A stretch of 64,000 nt of DNA from Afifella sp. IM 167 (GCF_020144925.1 NZ_NSLC01000011.1:1-64000), one strand, 5' to 3'; positions 37,554-46,284 are shown, counted from the first letter of the stretch. The notes: generated from the letters alone by a model not told the origin. Translations and numbers: made by a program.

Positions 37554-39022
37554 CAGGCGACCTCCAGGACGCTCAACGCTGCGCCCTTTCCGTCCGCCTC
37601 GTTCTCCAGGAAGAAGCGCAGAAGGAGGTTCTGCGCCGCCTTCAGCCGGTAGCGGGCGGAGGCGCGCATGTCGGTGAGGGGCGCGAAATCCTCGCCGAGT
37701 GCTTCGGCGGCGGCGCGGAAGCTCTCCTCGCAGAAGGGCTTGCCGGCGAGCGCGGCCTCGGCGGCCTTCGCCCGCCTCGGCGTCGCGGCCATGCCGCCGA
37801 AGGCAAGGCGCGCGGCGGCGATCTGCCCGCCCTCCATCTCGATGCGGAAGGCGGCCATGACGGCGGAAATGTCCTGATCGAAGCGTTTGGAGATCTTGTA
37901 GGCGCCGAAGCGCGAATGGGGCCCGAGCTTTTCAACCACGACCCTTTCCACGAACTCGCCGGGGGCGCGGTCCTGGTGGCCGTAGCCGATGAAGAAGTCT
38001 TCCAGCGCGATGGTGCGCACCTCCTCGCGCCAGCGCAGCACCAGATCGGCGCCGAGGGCGATGAAGGCCGGCGGCAGGTCGCCAATCGGCGAGCCGTTGG
38101 CGATATTGCCACCGACCGTGCCGCAATTGCGGATCTGGACGGAGGCGAAACGGCGCATCAGCTCGCCGAGATCCTCATGGATGGCGGCGAGCCTTTCGGC
38201 AGCCTTGCTGTGGCTGACGGTGGCGCCGATGGAAAGGTGGCTCTCCGTCTCCTCCATCTCGCCAAGCTCGGGAATGCGGGTGACGTCGATCAGCACCTTC
38301 AGGTGCCGCTGCTGCTTCGTCACCCACAGGCCGACATCGGTCGCACCGGCGACGAGGATCGCATCGGGATAGCCCCAATAGGTGACCGCCAGCTCGTCGA
38401 GCGAGCGCGGGGTGAACCAGCGCTGGGCGCGGCCCTCCGCATCGCGGCCGGAGATGCGCAACATCGCCTGGTTGTCCATGGCGGCAAGGCGCGCGGCCGT
38501 GCTCTCCTCGCCTGCGCGGCCGTTCCCGCCGCTGGCGAGCGCCTCGACCCCCGCCTCGACGATCGGCCCGTAGCCGGTGCAGCGGCAGAGGTTGCCGGCG
38601 ATCCAGTCCTTCACCTCCTGGCGGGTCTTCGCCTCGCCGGTCAGCCAGCCGGCATAGAGCTGCATGACGAAGCCGGGCGTGCAGAAGCCGCATTGCGAGC
38701 CGTGCTTTTCCACCAGCGCCTGCTGCACCGGATGCAGGGCGCCGTCGGCGCCCTTGAGATGCTCCACCGTGAGGAGCTGGCGTCCATGCAGGCTCGGCAG
38801 GAACTGGATGCAGGAATTGACGGCGCGATAGGCCATGCCCCCCTCGCCGTCGGGCTCGCCGAGGACCACCGTGCAGGCGCCGCAATCGCCTTCCGCGCAG
38901 CCTTCCTTGGTGCCGGTCAGGCGCTCGGCCGTACGCAGGTAATGCAGGATCGTCTCGCTCGGCGAGCGGCCCTCGATGCGGCGCTCCTCGTCCCCCAGCA
39001 GGAAGCAGATCCGGCTGCCCAT
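37553..39022 (-). CDS. xdhA: Xanthine dehydrogenase, iron-sulfur/FAD subunit
   Basis: Small subunit of 489 residues with a plant-type [2Fe-2S] domain (CAEGDCGACTVVLGE), an [2Fe-2S]-binding helical domain (GSQCGFCTPGFVMQ, NLCRCTGYGPI) and an FAD domain (LVAGATDVGLWV, RNCGTVGGNIANGSPIGDLP). It passes electrons from molybdenum to NAD. ATG 39022 is the start of the ferredoxin-like domain and overlaps the uraH stop as ATGA. A longer open frame upstream is the shadow of uraH. Confidence 0.93.
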   Translation of the reverse strand: MGSRICFLLGDEERRIEGRSPSETILHYLRTAERLTGTKEGCAEGDCGACTVVLGEPDGEGGMAYRAVNSCIQFLPSLHGRQLLTVEHLKGADGALHPVQQALVEKHGSQCGFCTPGFVMQLYAGWLTGEAKTRQEVKDWIAGNLCRCTGYGPIVEAGVEALASGGNGRAGEESTAARLAAMDNQAMLRISGRDAEGRAQRWFTPRSLDELAVTYWGYPDAILVAGATDVGLWVTKQQRHLKVLIDVTRIPELGEMEETESHLSIGATVSHSKAAERLAAIHEDLGELMRRFASVQIRNCGTVGGNIANGSPIGDLPPAFIALGADLVLRWREEVRTIALEDFFIGYGHQDRAPGEFVERVVVEKLGPHSRFGAYKISKRFDQDISAVMAAFRIEMEGGQIAAARLAFGGMAATPRRAKAAEAALAGKPFCEESFRAAAEALGEDFAPLTDMRASARYRLKAAQNLLLRFFLENEADGKGAALSVLEVA

Positions 39023-39369
39023 CAGCTGCCCCGGTAGGTCGAATAGCCGTAGGGCGAAACAAGCAGCGGCACATGATAGTGCCCGTCCTCGGCCATGCCG
39101 AAACGGATCGGAACGACGCCGAGGAAGGGCGGGTCGGCAAGCTCCACGCCCTGCGCGATAAAGTAATCGCCGACATGGAAGCGGAGCTCGTAGGTGCCGG
39201 TGTGGAAGGCCTCGCCCGCAAGCACCGGCCCCTCGCAGCGCCCGTCGGCATTGGTGAAGACGCTGGTGATCGCACGCCCGTCGGCGGTGAAAAGCTCGAT
39301 GCGCATCCCGGAAGCCGGCCTGCCGGAGGCGGTGTCCAGAACATGCGTCGTCAAACGGCCCATCCCCAT
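39022..39369 (-). CDS. uraH: 5-hydroxyisourate hydrolase (transthyretin-like)
   Basis: Hydrolyses 5-hydroxyisourate to OHCU. At 115 residues it fits the usual family length. The N-terminal [17 protein letters not shown] carries the catalytic histidine region, the [11 protein letters not shown] stretch is typical, and the protein ends in the diagnostic C-terminal tetrapeptide YRGS. Two close ATG codons (39369 and 39363) are possible starts. It is the first gene of the leftward purine operon, 180 bases from the divergent puuE-uraD gene, so this gap must hold the promoters for both arms. I see no clear operator there. Confidence 0.93.
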   Translation of the reverse strand: MGMGRLTTHVLDTASGRPASGMRIELFTADGRAITSVFTNADGRCEGPVLAGEAFHTGTYELRFHVGDYFIAQGVELADPPFLGVVPIRFGMAEDGHYHVPLLVSPYGYSTYRGS

Positions 39370-39549
39370 CCTGCCGGTTTTCGCTCTCTCGTCCCTCGCC
39401 GTGCCCAAGGTTGCGCCAAGCCCAATGGCTGCACAACCCCCCAGCGACCTTCCGGAGGCATGCAACGCCCGTGCCATCCCGCGGGAAAGGCTGGGCTTTC
39501 ACCAAAGCCCGGATTGACGGAAATCGCGCTGCGGTGCAAAGCCCGAGCC

Positions 39550-40983
39550 ATGCCCGCTCCCCGCTATCCTCGCGATCTCCTCGGCTACGGTGCCAGCCCG
39601 CCGGACGCCGCCTGGCCCGGCGGGGCGAAGATCGCCGTCCAGTTCGTCGTCAACTACGAGGAGGGCGGCGAGAACACGGTCCTTCACGGCGACGCCGCCT
39701 CGGAGGCCTTCCTGTCGGAAATCGTCGGCGCCGCGCCCTGGCCCGGCCAGCGCCACATGAACATGGAATCGATCTACGAGTACGGCGCGCGCGCCGGCTT
39801 CTGGCGGCTCCACCGCATGTTCACCTCGCGCGCCATCCCGGTGACGGTCTTCGGCGTCGCGACCGCGCTCGCACGCAACCCGGAAGCGGTGGCGGCGATG
39901 CTGGAGGCCGATTGGGAGATCGCCTCGCACGGTCTCAAATGGATCGACTACAGGGACTACACGCTCTCCGACGAACGCGCGCATATGCGCCAGGCGCTGG
40001 CGATCCACGAGGCCGTCACGGGGGCACGCCCGCTCGGCTGGTACACGGGGCGCTCGTCGGAACATTCGCTGCGCGTCGTCCTGGAAGAGGGCGGCTTCCT
40101 CTATTCCTCCGACGCCTATGCCGACGACCTTCCCTACTGGGTGGAGGGCGCTCATAAGCCCCATCTCGTCGTGCCCTACACGCTCGACGCCAACGACATG
40201 CGCTTCGCCACACCGCAGGGCTTCAATTCCGGCGAGCAGTTCTTTGCCTACCTGAAGGACAGCTTCGACATTCTCTACGCCGAGGGCGGGGCGGGCGCGC
40301 CGAAGATGATGAATGTCGGCCTGCATTGCCGGCTGGCCGGCCGTCCTGGACGCGCGGCCGCGCTCGCCCGCTTTCTCGACTACGTGCAGGGATTTGATGG
40401 CGCCTGGCTCGCCCGGCGCATCGACATCGCCCGCCACTGGCATGAGCACCATGCGCCGGCCCTGTTCGAGCGGCCGAGCGGCATGGCGCGCGGCGCCTTC
40501 GTGGAAAAATTCGGCGGCGTCTTCGAGCATTCGCCCTGGATCGCCGAGGGCGCCTTTGCTGGCGAACTGGGGCCTGCGACCGACACGGCGCGGGGCCTGT
40601 GGGGCGCGATGGTGGCGGTCTTTCGTTCGAGCGGCGAGGCCAGGCAACTCTCCGTCCTCAAGGCGCATCCGGACCTTGCCGGCAGGCTGGCGCTCGCCAA
40701 GGGGCTGACGGCCTCCTCCAACGCCGAGCAGGCTTCCGCCGGGCTCGACAGTCTCACCGAGGCGGAGCTTGCCCGCTTCACCAGGCTGAACGCCGCCTAT
40801 ACCGAAAAATTCGGCTTTCCCTTCATCATGGCCGTGAAGGGGCGCAACAAGAGCGAGATTCTCGCCGCCTTCGAGCACCGCGCGGGCAACGATGCCGCGA
40901 GCGAGTTTTCGACGGCCTGCCGGGAGGTGGAGAAGATCGCCCTCCTGCGCCTTAAAGACCTTCTGCCGGAGAGACAGATTTGA
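39550..40983 (+). CDS. puuE-uraD: Bifunctional allantoinase (PuuE) and OHCU decarboxylase (UraD) fusion
   Basis: A 477-residue two-domain enzyme. Residues 1 to about 305 are a polysaccharide-deacetylase-type allantoinase (VQFVVNYEEGGENTVLHGD, SHGLKWIDYRDYTL, GWYTGRSSEHSLRVV). Residues about 314-477 are OHCU decarboxylase (ALFERPSGMARGAFVEKFGG, LKAHPDLAGRLALAKG with the HPDL catalytic histidine, and FPFIMAVKGRNKSEILAAFE). The order in the pathway is reversed: UraD makes allantoin, which PuuE opens to allantoate, so the fusion could channel allantoin. This combination is known in alphaproteobacteria. ATG 39550 begins the usual RYPRDLLGYG start. Confidence 0.93.
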   Translation: MPAPRYPRDLLGYGASPPDAAWPGGAKIAVQFVVNYEEGGENTVLHGDAASEAFLSEIVGAAPWPGQRHMNMESIYEYGARAGFWRLHRMFTSRAIPVTVFGVATALARNPEAVAAMLEADWEIASHGLKWIDYRDYTLSDERAHMRQALAIHEAVTGARPLGWYTGRSSEHSLRVVLEEGGFLYSSDAYADDLPYWVEGAHKPHLVVPYTLDANDMRFATPQGFNSGEQFFAYLKDSFDILYAEGGAGAPKMMNVGLHCRLAGRPGRAAALARFLDYVQGFDGAWLARRIDIARHWHEHHAPALFERPSGMARGAFVEKFGGVFEHSPWIAEGAFAGELGPATDTARGLWGAMVAVFRSSGEARQLSVLKAHPDLAGRLALAKGLTASSNAEQASAGLDSLTEAELARFTRLNAAYTEKFGFPFIMAVKGRNKSEILAAFEHRAGNDAASEFSTACREVEKIALLRLKDLLPERQI

Positions 40984-41999
40984 GCGGCCTCTTCATCCCT
41001 GCAAAGCCGAGCGCGGAAGCGGAGGCCTTCGCGGCCCGTTTCATCGACCTTGCCCATCCGCGCCTCGGCAGCCGCGTCATGGACGTGAGCGACGAATTCT
41101 TCGCCGCGCGCGAGCGGCTCATCGAGCCGAAGCCGCCGGTCTTCCTGCCGGACGAATACGACGATCACGGTAAATGGATGGACGGCTGGGAGACGCGCCG
41201 CCGGCGCTCGCCCGGGCACGACTTTGCGGTAATCCGGCTCGGCACGCGCGGCGTCATCCGCGCCCTCGACATCGATACGAGCTTCTTCACCGGCAACTAC
41301 CCGCCCGAGGCCATGATCGAGGCCGCCGCGAGCGAGGACGCTCCCCAGGAGCGGGACTGGCAGATGCTGGTGCCGAAAATGCGCCTTGCCGGCGACAGCC
41401 ACCATGTCGTGGAGATCCACGATCCGCGGCCCTTCCGCTGGCTGAGGCTCTCCATCTATCCCGATGGCGGCGTGGCGCGGCTGCGCGTCTATGGCGAGGT
41501 CGCGATGGACTGGGCCGCCGTGTCGCCGCAGGAAAGCGTCGACCTTGCCGCGCTCGCCCATGGCGGGCGGGCGCTCGCCTGGTCGGACGCGCATTACGGC
41601 CATCCCTCCAACATGCTCGCCCCGGGCCGCGGGGCGAATATGGGCGACGGCTGGGAGACGGCGCGGCGGCGCGGACCCGGCAACGACTGGGCGGTGATCC
41701 GCCTCGGCACCGCCGGCACCGTGGAGCGGATCGAGCTCGACACCGCCCATTTCAAGGGCAACTACCCGGACCGTGCCTCAGTTCGCGCCATCCGGCTCGC
41801 CGACGAGCCCGGCCTCGGTCGCCTCGGCGAGGACAGCCCGCTCTGGCCGCTGCTGATGGAGGAGGTCAAGCTCGGCCCGGACGCCGTGCATTCCTTCGAG
41901 CACCTTCACGATCTCGGCCCGGTCACCCATATCCGTTTCGACATCTTTCCGGACGGAGGCGTCAGCCGGCTCCGCATCATCGGGAAAAAGGCGAGATGA
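40980..41999 (+). CDS. alc: Allantoicase
   Basis: Hydrolyses allantoate to ureidoglycolate and urea. The protein has 339 residues with two repeated beta-jelly-roll halves. Each half holds a DGWETRRRR-like segment (GKWMDGWETRRRRSPGHDFA and GDGWETARRRGPGNDWAVIR) and a DxxxFxGNYP motif (IDTSFFTGNYPPE, LDTAHFKGNYPDR), the internal repeat of the family. The start is TTG 40980, overlapping the puuE-uraD stop (TTGA). The next gene overlaps its end by 4 bases. Confidence 0.93.
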   Translation: MSGLFIPAKPSAEAEAFAARFIDLAHPRLGSRVMDVSDEFFAARERLIEPKPPVFLPDEYDDHGKWMDGWETRRRRSPGHDFAVIRLGTRGVIRALDIDTSFFTGNYPPEAMIEAAASEDAPQERDWQMLVPKMRLAGDSHHVVEIHDPRPFRWLRLSIYPDGGVARLRVYGEVAMDWAAVSPQESVDLAALAHGGRALAWSDAHYGHPSNMLAPGRGANMGDGWETARRRGPGNDWAVIRLGTAGTVERIELDTAHFKGNYPDRASVRAIRLADEPGLGRLGEDSPLWPLLMEEVKLGPDAVHSFEHLHDLGPVTHIRFDIFPDGGVSRLRIIGKKAR

Positions 42000-42508
42000 A
42001 CGAGGGTATCGCGGTTCTGCCGCTGACGAGAGACGCTTTCAGGCCCTTCGGCGAGGTGATCGCGGCCAAGGGCGTCGATCCGGTCTTCATCAACCGGGGC
42101 AAGGCAAAACGCTTTCATGCGCTGGCCACCGCCGATACCGGTGAGGCAGGCGGGCGGGCCATCATCAGCCTCTTCTCCGGGGATCCATACGAGCTGCCCA
42201 TCCCGATTTCGATGATGGAGCGCCATCCGCTGGCGAGCCAGGCCTTCATGCCGCTCTCGGGCCGACCCTGGCTCGTCGTCGTGGCGCCGGACGAGCGCGG
42301 CCAGCCGGGAAGGCCGGTTGCCTTCCTGGCGGAGGGCGAGGAAGGCGTACAATTTGCCCGCGGCGTCTGGCACCATCCCCTGATCGCCCTTGGCGGGCGC
42401 GCCGATTTCCTCGTCGTCGACCGGGCGGGGCCGGAGGGCGAAGCGGCGGAAGTCAATCTGGAAGAATTCTTCTATCCCGCCCCCTTCCTCGTCCACGCCG
42501 TCGGCTGA
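41996..42508 (+). CDS. allA: Ureidoglycolate lyase
   Basis: Cleaves ureidoglycolate to glyoxylate and urea, the last step of the pathway here. The protein has 170 residues with the cupin-like AllA pattern: LTRDAFRPFGEVI, MERHPLASQAFMPLSGRPWL, FARGVWHHPLIAL with the paired histidines, and a FYPAPF end. The ATG overlaps the allantoicase stop as ATGA. A weak hairpin with TTT follows at 42525. Confidence 0.92.
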   Translation: MNEGIAVLPLTRDAFRPFGEVIAAKGVDPVFINRGKAKRFHALATADTGEAGGRAIISLFSGDPYELPIPISMMERHPLASQAFMPLSGRPWLVVVAPDERGQPGRPVAFLAEGEEGVQFARGVWHHPLIALGGRADFLVVDRAGPEGEAAEVNLEEFFYPAPFLVHAVG

Positions 42509-42524
42509 GGAGACGGCGCGTTCG

Positions 42525-42550
42525 GGCCGGGCGGTGCCGCTCCGGCCTTT
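42525..42550 (+). terminator. Probable weak terminator of the puuE-alc-allA operon
   Basis: GGCCGG and CCGGCC bracket an inner GCGG/CCGC pair, giving one long hairpin with a single bulge, followed by TTT, 16 bases after the allA stop. Confidence 0.45.
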
Positions 42551-42646
42551 CCGGCAGGCCGTCGGGGCGCCTATGAGAGTGGAACGGGGGGCGACCGGCG
42601 CCGTTCGGCAAGGGACGGGCGGCAGCAAGCGCAGCGTGGAGCGGGC

Positions 42647-43057
42647 ATGAACGCAATCGAAGAGGTGCTCCTGGCGGCCCGGAGCCGGGCCGAGCCGGAT
42701 GCCGACATCGTCTTTCTCACCGAATACGTCCTGCCCGTGCGGATCGGCACCTACCGCCACGAGAAGAACGGACCGCAGCAGGTGCGCTTCGACATGGCCG
42801 TGGCAACGCCCGCGCGCCCGCCGCTCCAGCCCGGAGAGGTGGTGCCGCTCTCGGCCGTCCTTTCCTACGACACGCTGACGGATGCGATCGAAACCATCGT
42901 CGCCGAAGGGCATTTCGATCTGGTGGAGACGCTGGCGGAGCGGATCGCCGAACGGGTGCTGGAAGACCGGCTGGCGATGAGCGTGACGCTGAGGATCGAG
43001 AAGCTGGAACTGAAGCGCGCCCGCGCCGGCACCATGATCACCCGCCACCGCGGCTGA
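42647..43057 (+). CDS. Dihydroneopterin aldolase-family protein (FolB-like)
   Basis: A 136-residue protein of the FolB/FolX tunnelling fold: VLPVRIGTYRHEKNGPQQVRF is the typical start, with VLSYDTLTDAIETIVAEGHFDLVETLAERIAE containing the FolB helix and glutamate. It may act in folate synthesis, or as an alternative dihydroneopterin epimerase. No other folate gene adjoins it, but phhB, another pterin gene, follows after 50 bases. Together they may serve pterin-dependent hydroxylation rather than folate. Confidence 0.8.
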   Translation: MNAIEEVLLAARSRAEPDADIVFLTEYVLPVRIGTYRHEKNGPQQVRFDMAVATPARPPLQPGEVVPLSAVLSYDTLTDAIETIVAEGHFDLVETLAERIAERVLEDRLAMSVTLRIEKLELKRARAGTMITRHRG

Positions 43058-43107
43058 TACCGGCAAAGCCGGCGCTTCACGACAGGCAAGCAACGAGGAG
43101 ATGCCGC

Positions 43108-43398
43108 ATGGCCGAAGAGTGCCGCTATACGAACGAGGAAGCCGCAAGCGAGGCGAAGGCGAGCCTGCCGGACTGGCGGGTGGAAGAGGGCATGCTCACC
43201 CGCAGCGTGAAGACCGGAAACTTCGCCGAGAGCCTTCTGGCCGCAAACGCCATCGGCTACCTTGCCGAGAAGGCCGACCATCATCCCGACCTCACGGTCA
43301 AATGGGGCTCGCTCGATATCGCGCTGAGAAGCCACGATGTCGACGCGCTGACGGATCGGGATTTTCAGCTGGCAAAGCAGATCGAGACCGTTCTCTGA
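43108..43398 (+). CDS. phhB: 4a-hydroxytetrahydrobiopterin (pterin-4a-carbinolamine) dehydratase
   Basis: Recycles the pterin cofactor of aromatic amino-acid hydroxylases. The protein has 96 residues, with the catalytic EKADHHPDLTVKWGSLDI motif and a LTDRDFQLAKQIE end. ATG 43108 follows GAGGAG-like purines 8 bases upstream. It is downstream of the folB-like gene. No phenylalanine hydroxylase gene is in the window. Confidence 0.9.
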   Translation: MAEECRYTNEEAASEAKASLPDWRVEEGMLTRSVKTGNFAESLLAANAIGYLAEKADHHPDLTVKWGSLDIALRSHDVDALTDRDFQLAKQIETVL

Positions 43399-43505
43399 CG
43401 GAGATGCCGCCGGCATGCGGCCAACCGTCGGCAAAAGGCCAAAATGAGAAGCCACCCTCGGGCCGGACGTATTTTGAAGAACGAATGACAAAGGAGATAC
43501 GGACG

Positions 43506-43889
43506 ATGAGAAAGCTCACGCTCCTCCTAAGCGCGGGGCTTCTGTCCCTCGGCCTCGGATGCGCCGCCGCAAGCGCCGCCTCCCCCATCGCTCCCGCCGG
43601 CACGGCCATTCAGATTGCCGGCGGCCATCCGCTCGTCCTTGCCCAATGGGGACCGCCGGGCCCGCCGCGATGGGGACCTCCGCCCCGCCGCTGGCGCGGT
43701 CCTCCTCCCCGGCGCTGGCGCGGCCCGCCTCCCCGGCGCTTTGGCCCGCCGCCCGTGCGCCGCTACTACGGCGCGCCGCGGCCGTGGACGCCCGACTGGT
43801 ACGCCTATTGCTCGTCGAAATACCGAAGCTTCGATCCGCGCAGCGGCACCTACCAGCCCTACAACGGACCGCGCCGGCTCTGCCGATAG
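43506..43889 (+). CDS. BA14K-family secreted protein with Pro/Arg-rich repeats
   Basis: A 127-residue exported protein with a signal peptide (about residues 1-25, ending ASAAS). A central low-complexity stretch of WRGPPPRR-type repeats (about three copies in 30 residues) follows, and the C-terminal motif [19 protein letters not shown] is typical of the BA14K family. BA14K proteins of Brucella and relatives are immunoreactive and lectin-like; their role in this organism is unknown. I chose ATG 43506 because AAGGAG lies 9 bases upstream. A strong terminator follows. Confidence 0.85.
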   Translation: MRKLTLLLSAGLLSLGLGCAAASAASPIAPAGTAIQIAGGHPLVLAQWGPPGPPRWGPPPRRWRGPPPRRWRGPPPRRFGPPPVRRYYGAPRPWTPDWYAYCSSKYRSFDPRSGTYQPYNGPRRLCR

Positions 43890-43920
43890 GCCTCTCCGCG
43901 GGCTTATGGATTCCTTGCAA

Positions 43921-43953
43921 GAGCCACCGGCCGAGCGCCGGTGGCTTCTTTTT
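43921..43953 (+). terminator. Intrinsic terminator after the BA14K gene
   Basis: A 10-bp stem AGCCACCGGC / GCCGGTGGCT, extended by a G-T pair, with a CGAGC loop is followed by CTTTTT. It lies 32 bases after the stop. Confidence 0.88.
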
Positions 43954-44098
43954 GCCTGGGGCGAAGGGCAGGTGCGTTCGCCGGCGCCGATCACCCCAAA
44001 ATTGCGTCGGCGTTCCAGCCCACCAACTAGAAATCATCGCCCGGGCCCTGCCGGCGCCCTCGAGAGTCCTTCAACCCTCCGGCCGCAAGCCCCGCGCA

Positions 44099-45475
44099 AT
44101 GTTCTCGGCGCAGGCCAGATTGCGAGGTCTTTCGACGGGGGGTTCATTGGAAGACGACAGCGATATTTCCGAGCGTCTCAGATTCGTGGTGCTCCAGAAG
44201 GAAGATTGCACGCGGCTGCGCGAGATCTGGCCAAAAATCGAGCCGGCGCTGCCTGCTCTCCTTGCAAAATTCTACGCCCATCTCGGCGCGTTTCCGCGCA
44301 TGGCGAGCCTCGTCGGCAGCCAGCAGGAGCGTCTCGTCAAGGCGCAGGGCAGCCACTGGCGGCACCTCTTCAGCGGACGCTTCGACGCCGACTACGTCGC
44401 CAGCGTGCGCCGCATCGGCCTCGCCCATTTCAGGATCGGCATGGAGCCGCGCTGGTATATCGGCGGCTACGCCGTCCTTCTCAACGCGCTCGCCGGCCAT
44501 CTGCACAATCTGCGCATGCGCGAGAAATCGCGGCGCGCCGCACTCGTGGCCATCAACAAGGCGCTGATGCTGGACATGGACATCGCCATCTCCGTCTATC
44601 AGGACGAGGCGGCGGCGAGCCGGCAGCGCAGCGCCGCGCTGGGCGATGCGATCGCCAGCTTTTCCAAGCAGGTGGAGACGAGCCTTGCCGTCTCCGGGCA
44701 GGCGAGCGCCGGCCTTTCGCGGAGCGCGGCGGCGATGACCGGCTCGATGGCCGATGCCGGCCGGCTTTCCGGCCGGATGGTTTCGGCGGCCGAGCAGACC
44801 TTCGCCGACATGCAGGCGGGCGCCGCGGCGGCCGAGCAGCTCTCTGCCTCCGTGCGCGAGATCGCCGAACAGGCGAGCCGCACGGCGGGAATCGCCGGGC
44901 GAGCGGTGGAGAGGGCCGAGCAGGCCAAGGCCTCCGTCCATGGCCTTTCCGGGCACGCCCGGCAGATCGAGGACGTCGTCGACCTCATCAACCAGATCGC
45001 CTCGAAAACGAACCTGCTTGCCCTCAACGCCACCATTGAGGCCGCGCGGGCCGGCGAGGCCGGCAAGGGATTTGCCATCGTGGCACAGGAGGTGAAGGCG
45101 CTCGCCACCCAGACCGCCAAAGCGACCACCGACATCGTCGCGCGCGTCAAGGCGATCCAGGAGTCCACCGGCGCGACGGATGCCATCATCGCCGAGATCG
45201 CCGGGGTGGTTTCGGAGGTCGACCTGGCCGCGACCGCCATTTCCGCCGCCGTGGAGGAGCAGACGGCCTCCACCGCGGAAATCGCCCAGAACGTCAACAA
45301 GACGGCAGCAAACGCCCGTATTGTCACGGAAGGCATCGCCTCGCTCGACGGCTCGACCGCGAGCGCCAGCGAAGCCGCCCGCGAGGTGGACGGCGCCCGC
45401 CAGACGCTCGACGGCGAACTGGCGCGCCTTCGCGCCGACATCGACGGGTTTCTGGAGAGGGTGAAGGCAGCCTGA
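44099..45475 (+). CDS. Globin-coupled sensor methyl-accepting chemotaxis protein
   Basis: A soluble chemoreceptor of about 458 residues with no membrane segment. Residues about 20-170 form a protoglobin-like sensor. The motif [20 protein letters not shown] holds the proximal haem histidine (His110), as in HemAT. A coiled-coil linker leads to the MCP signalling domain with its hairpin tip at about 295-335 ([20 protein letters not shown]). It would sense oxygen or another diatomic gas and act on CheA. ATG 44099 is one start, but TTG at about 44147 with a GGGGGG site just upstream is a strong alternative. No other chemotaxis gene is adjacent. Confidence 0.9.
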   Translation: MFSAQARLRGLSTGGSLEDDSDISERLRFVVLQKEDCTRLREIWPKIEPALPALLAKFYAHLGAFPRMASLVGSQQERLVKAQGSHWRHLFSGRFDADYVASVRRIGLAHFRIGMEPRWYIGGYAVLLNALAGHLHNLRMREKSRRAALVAINKALMLDMDIAISVYQDEAAASRQRSAALGDAIASFSKQVETSLAVSGQASAGLSRSAAAMTGSMADAGRLSGRMVSAAEQTFADMQAGAAAAEQLSASVREIAEQASRTAGIAGRAVERAEQAKASVHGLSGHARQIEDVVDLINQIASKTNLLALNATIEAARAGEAGKGFAIVAQEVKALATQTAKATTDIVARVKAIQESTGATDAIIAEIAGVVSEVDLAATAISAAVEEQTASTAEIAQNVNKTAANARIVTEGIASLDGSTASASEAAREVDGARQTLDGELARLRADIDGFLERVKAA

Positions 45476-45496
45476 GGCGGGCTTGAAGGAAAACAG

Positions 45497-45530
45497 AAAG
45501 GCGTCGGCCCAGCCGGCGCCTTTCTTGTTT
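45497..45530 (+). terminator. Terminator of the chemoreceptor gene
   Basis: AAAGGCGTCGGC pairs with GCCGGCGCCTTT (one G-T pair) around a CCA loop, followed by CTTGTTT. The A-rich left arm would also let it act on the minus strand, downstream of tRNA-Thr. Confidence 0.75.
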
Positions 45531-45620
45531 CCGCCGGAAAGTGGCCAGACGCCGCACGGCCTTCGCGGCGGCGAGCCTGACGAAGCGGAGCAGGAAGCGG
45601 AGCGGAGCGGAAAAGAAAAC

Positions 45621-45695
45621 TGGTGCCGCAGGGGAGGATTGAACTCCCGACCTCACCCTTACCAAGGGTGCGCTCTACCACTGAGCTACTGCGGC
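45621..45695 (-). tRNA. tRNA-Thr (GGU anticodon)
   Basis: On the minus strand GCCGCAG pairs with CTGCGGC as acceptor stem. The D-arm TAGCTCAGTGGTAGAGC is present, the anticodon loop TTGGTAA lies on a CACCC/GGGTG stem giving anticodon GGT, and the T-arm has the GTTCAA-type loop. CCA is encoded. The length is 75 nt. It is transcribed towards the chemoreceptor gene. Confidence 0.95.
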
Positions 45696-45981
45696 CCGTT
45701 TTCGCGGCCCGTCCGATCGCGCCAACTCCGAAACCGGGCGGCGCAAAGCCTCCGGCAAGGCGAGGCCTGCCGGCGCACCGGTCCATGCCACAAGCGCCAG
45801 CGCCTTGCAACACCGCGAAAGGACCGCAAAGCCGCGGCCCGAAAGCCAGGCGCAAGCCCCCTAGCCGCGCCATTGCAGGAGCCGGGGCCGAAGCCGGGCC
45901 GTTTCGTCTGGCGCGCCCGAAAGGTAACCCAATGCGGGCCGAGCGCTTCCTTGCGCCGCGCACCCCCGCTATGAAGGCCGG

Positions 45982-46185
45982 ATGCAGAACGCCAGCCCGG
46001 ACAAGGACGCGCTGCGCAAGGCGCGCGTGGCCCGCCTCGCCGAGGCGCTGAGAGCCAACCTGAAGCGCCGCAAGGCGCGCGCACGCTCCGCCGACGGCGA
46101 AGGGCCGGGCGGGGAGGACGGGCCGGAAGACGCCGGAGCCGCCACAAAGGGGCCGGCTTCGGCTTCCATAGGCTCCAAGGAATAG
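45982..46185 (+). CDS. Small basic protein upstream of murA
   Basis: A 67-residue, highly charged protein (ALRKARVARLAEALRANLKR and RKARARSADGEG) with a Gly/Asp/Ala-rich tail and no membrane segment. Small Lys/Arg-rich frames ahead of murA occur in related Rhizobiales genomes, as far as I recall. No function can be given. It ends 99 bases before murA and is probably in the same unit. Between tRNA-Thr and this gene (45696-45981) I see no other feature. Confidence 0.5.
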   Translation: MQNASPDKDALRKARVARLAEALRANLKRRKARARSADGEGPGGEDGPEDAGAATKGPASASIGSKE

Positions 46186-46284
46186 GGCCGCCCGCGACGC
46201 GAACGCGGCGGGTGGAAGGACGAAGAGACCGGAAACGGGGCGCGCCAGACGGGACCCCCGGCGCGACAAGGGGATAGTCGAAAC

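Noticed and set aside
35682-37652. A 656-codon plus-strand frame opposite xdhB
   Set aside because: Antisense of a complete molybdenum subunit gene; repetitive charged translation without motifs.
43680-43770. Short tandem repeats that could suggest a CRISPR-like or minisatellite array
   Set aside because: They are codon-level repeats within the BA14K coding frame (WRGPPPRR), without regular spacers.
45696-45981. Possible gene between tRNA-Thr and the small gene before murA
   Set aside because: Open frames exist on both strands but they are Arg/Pro/Ala-rich without ribosome sites or family motifs.
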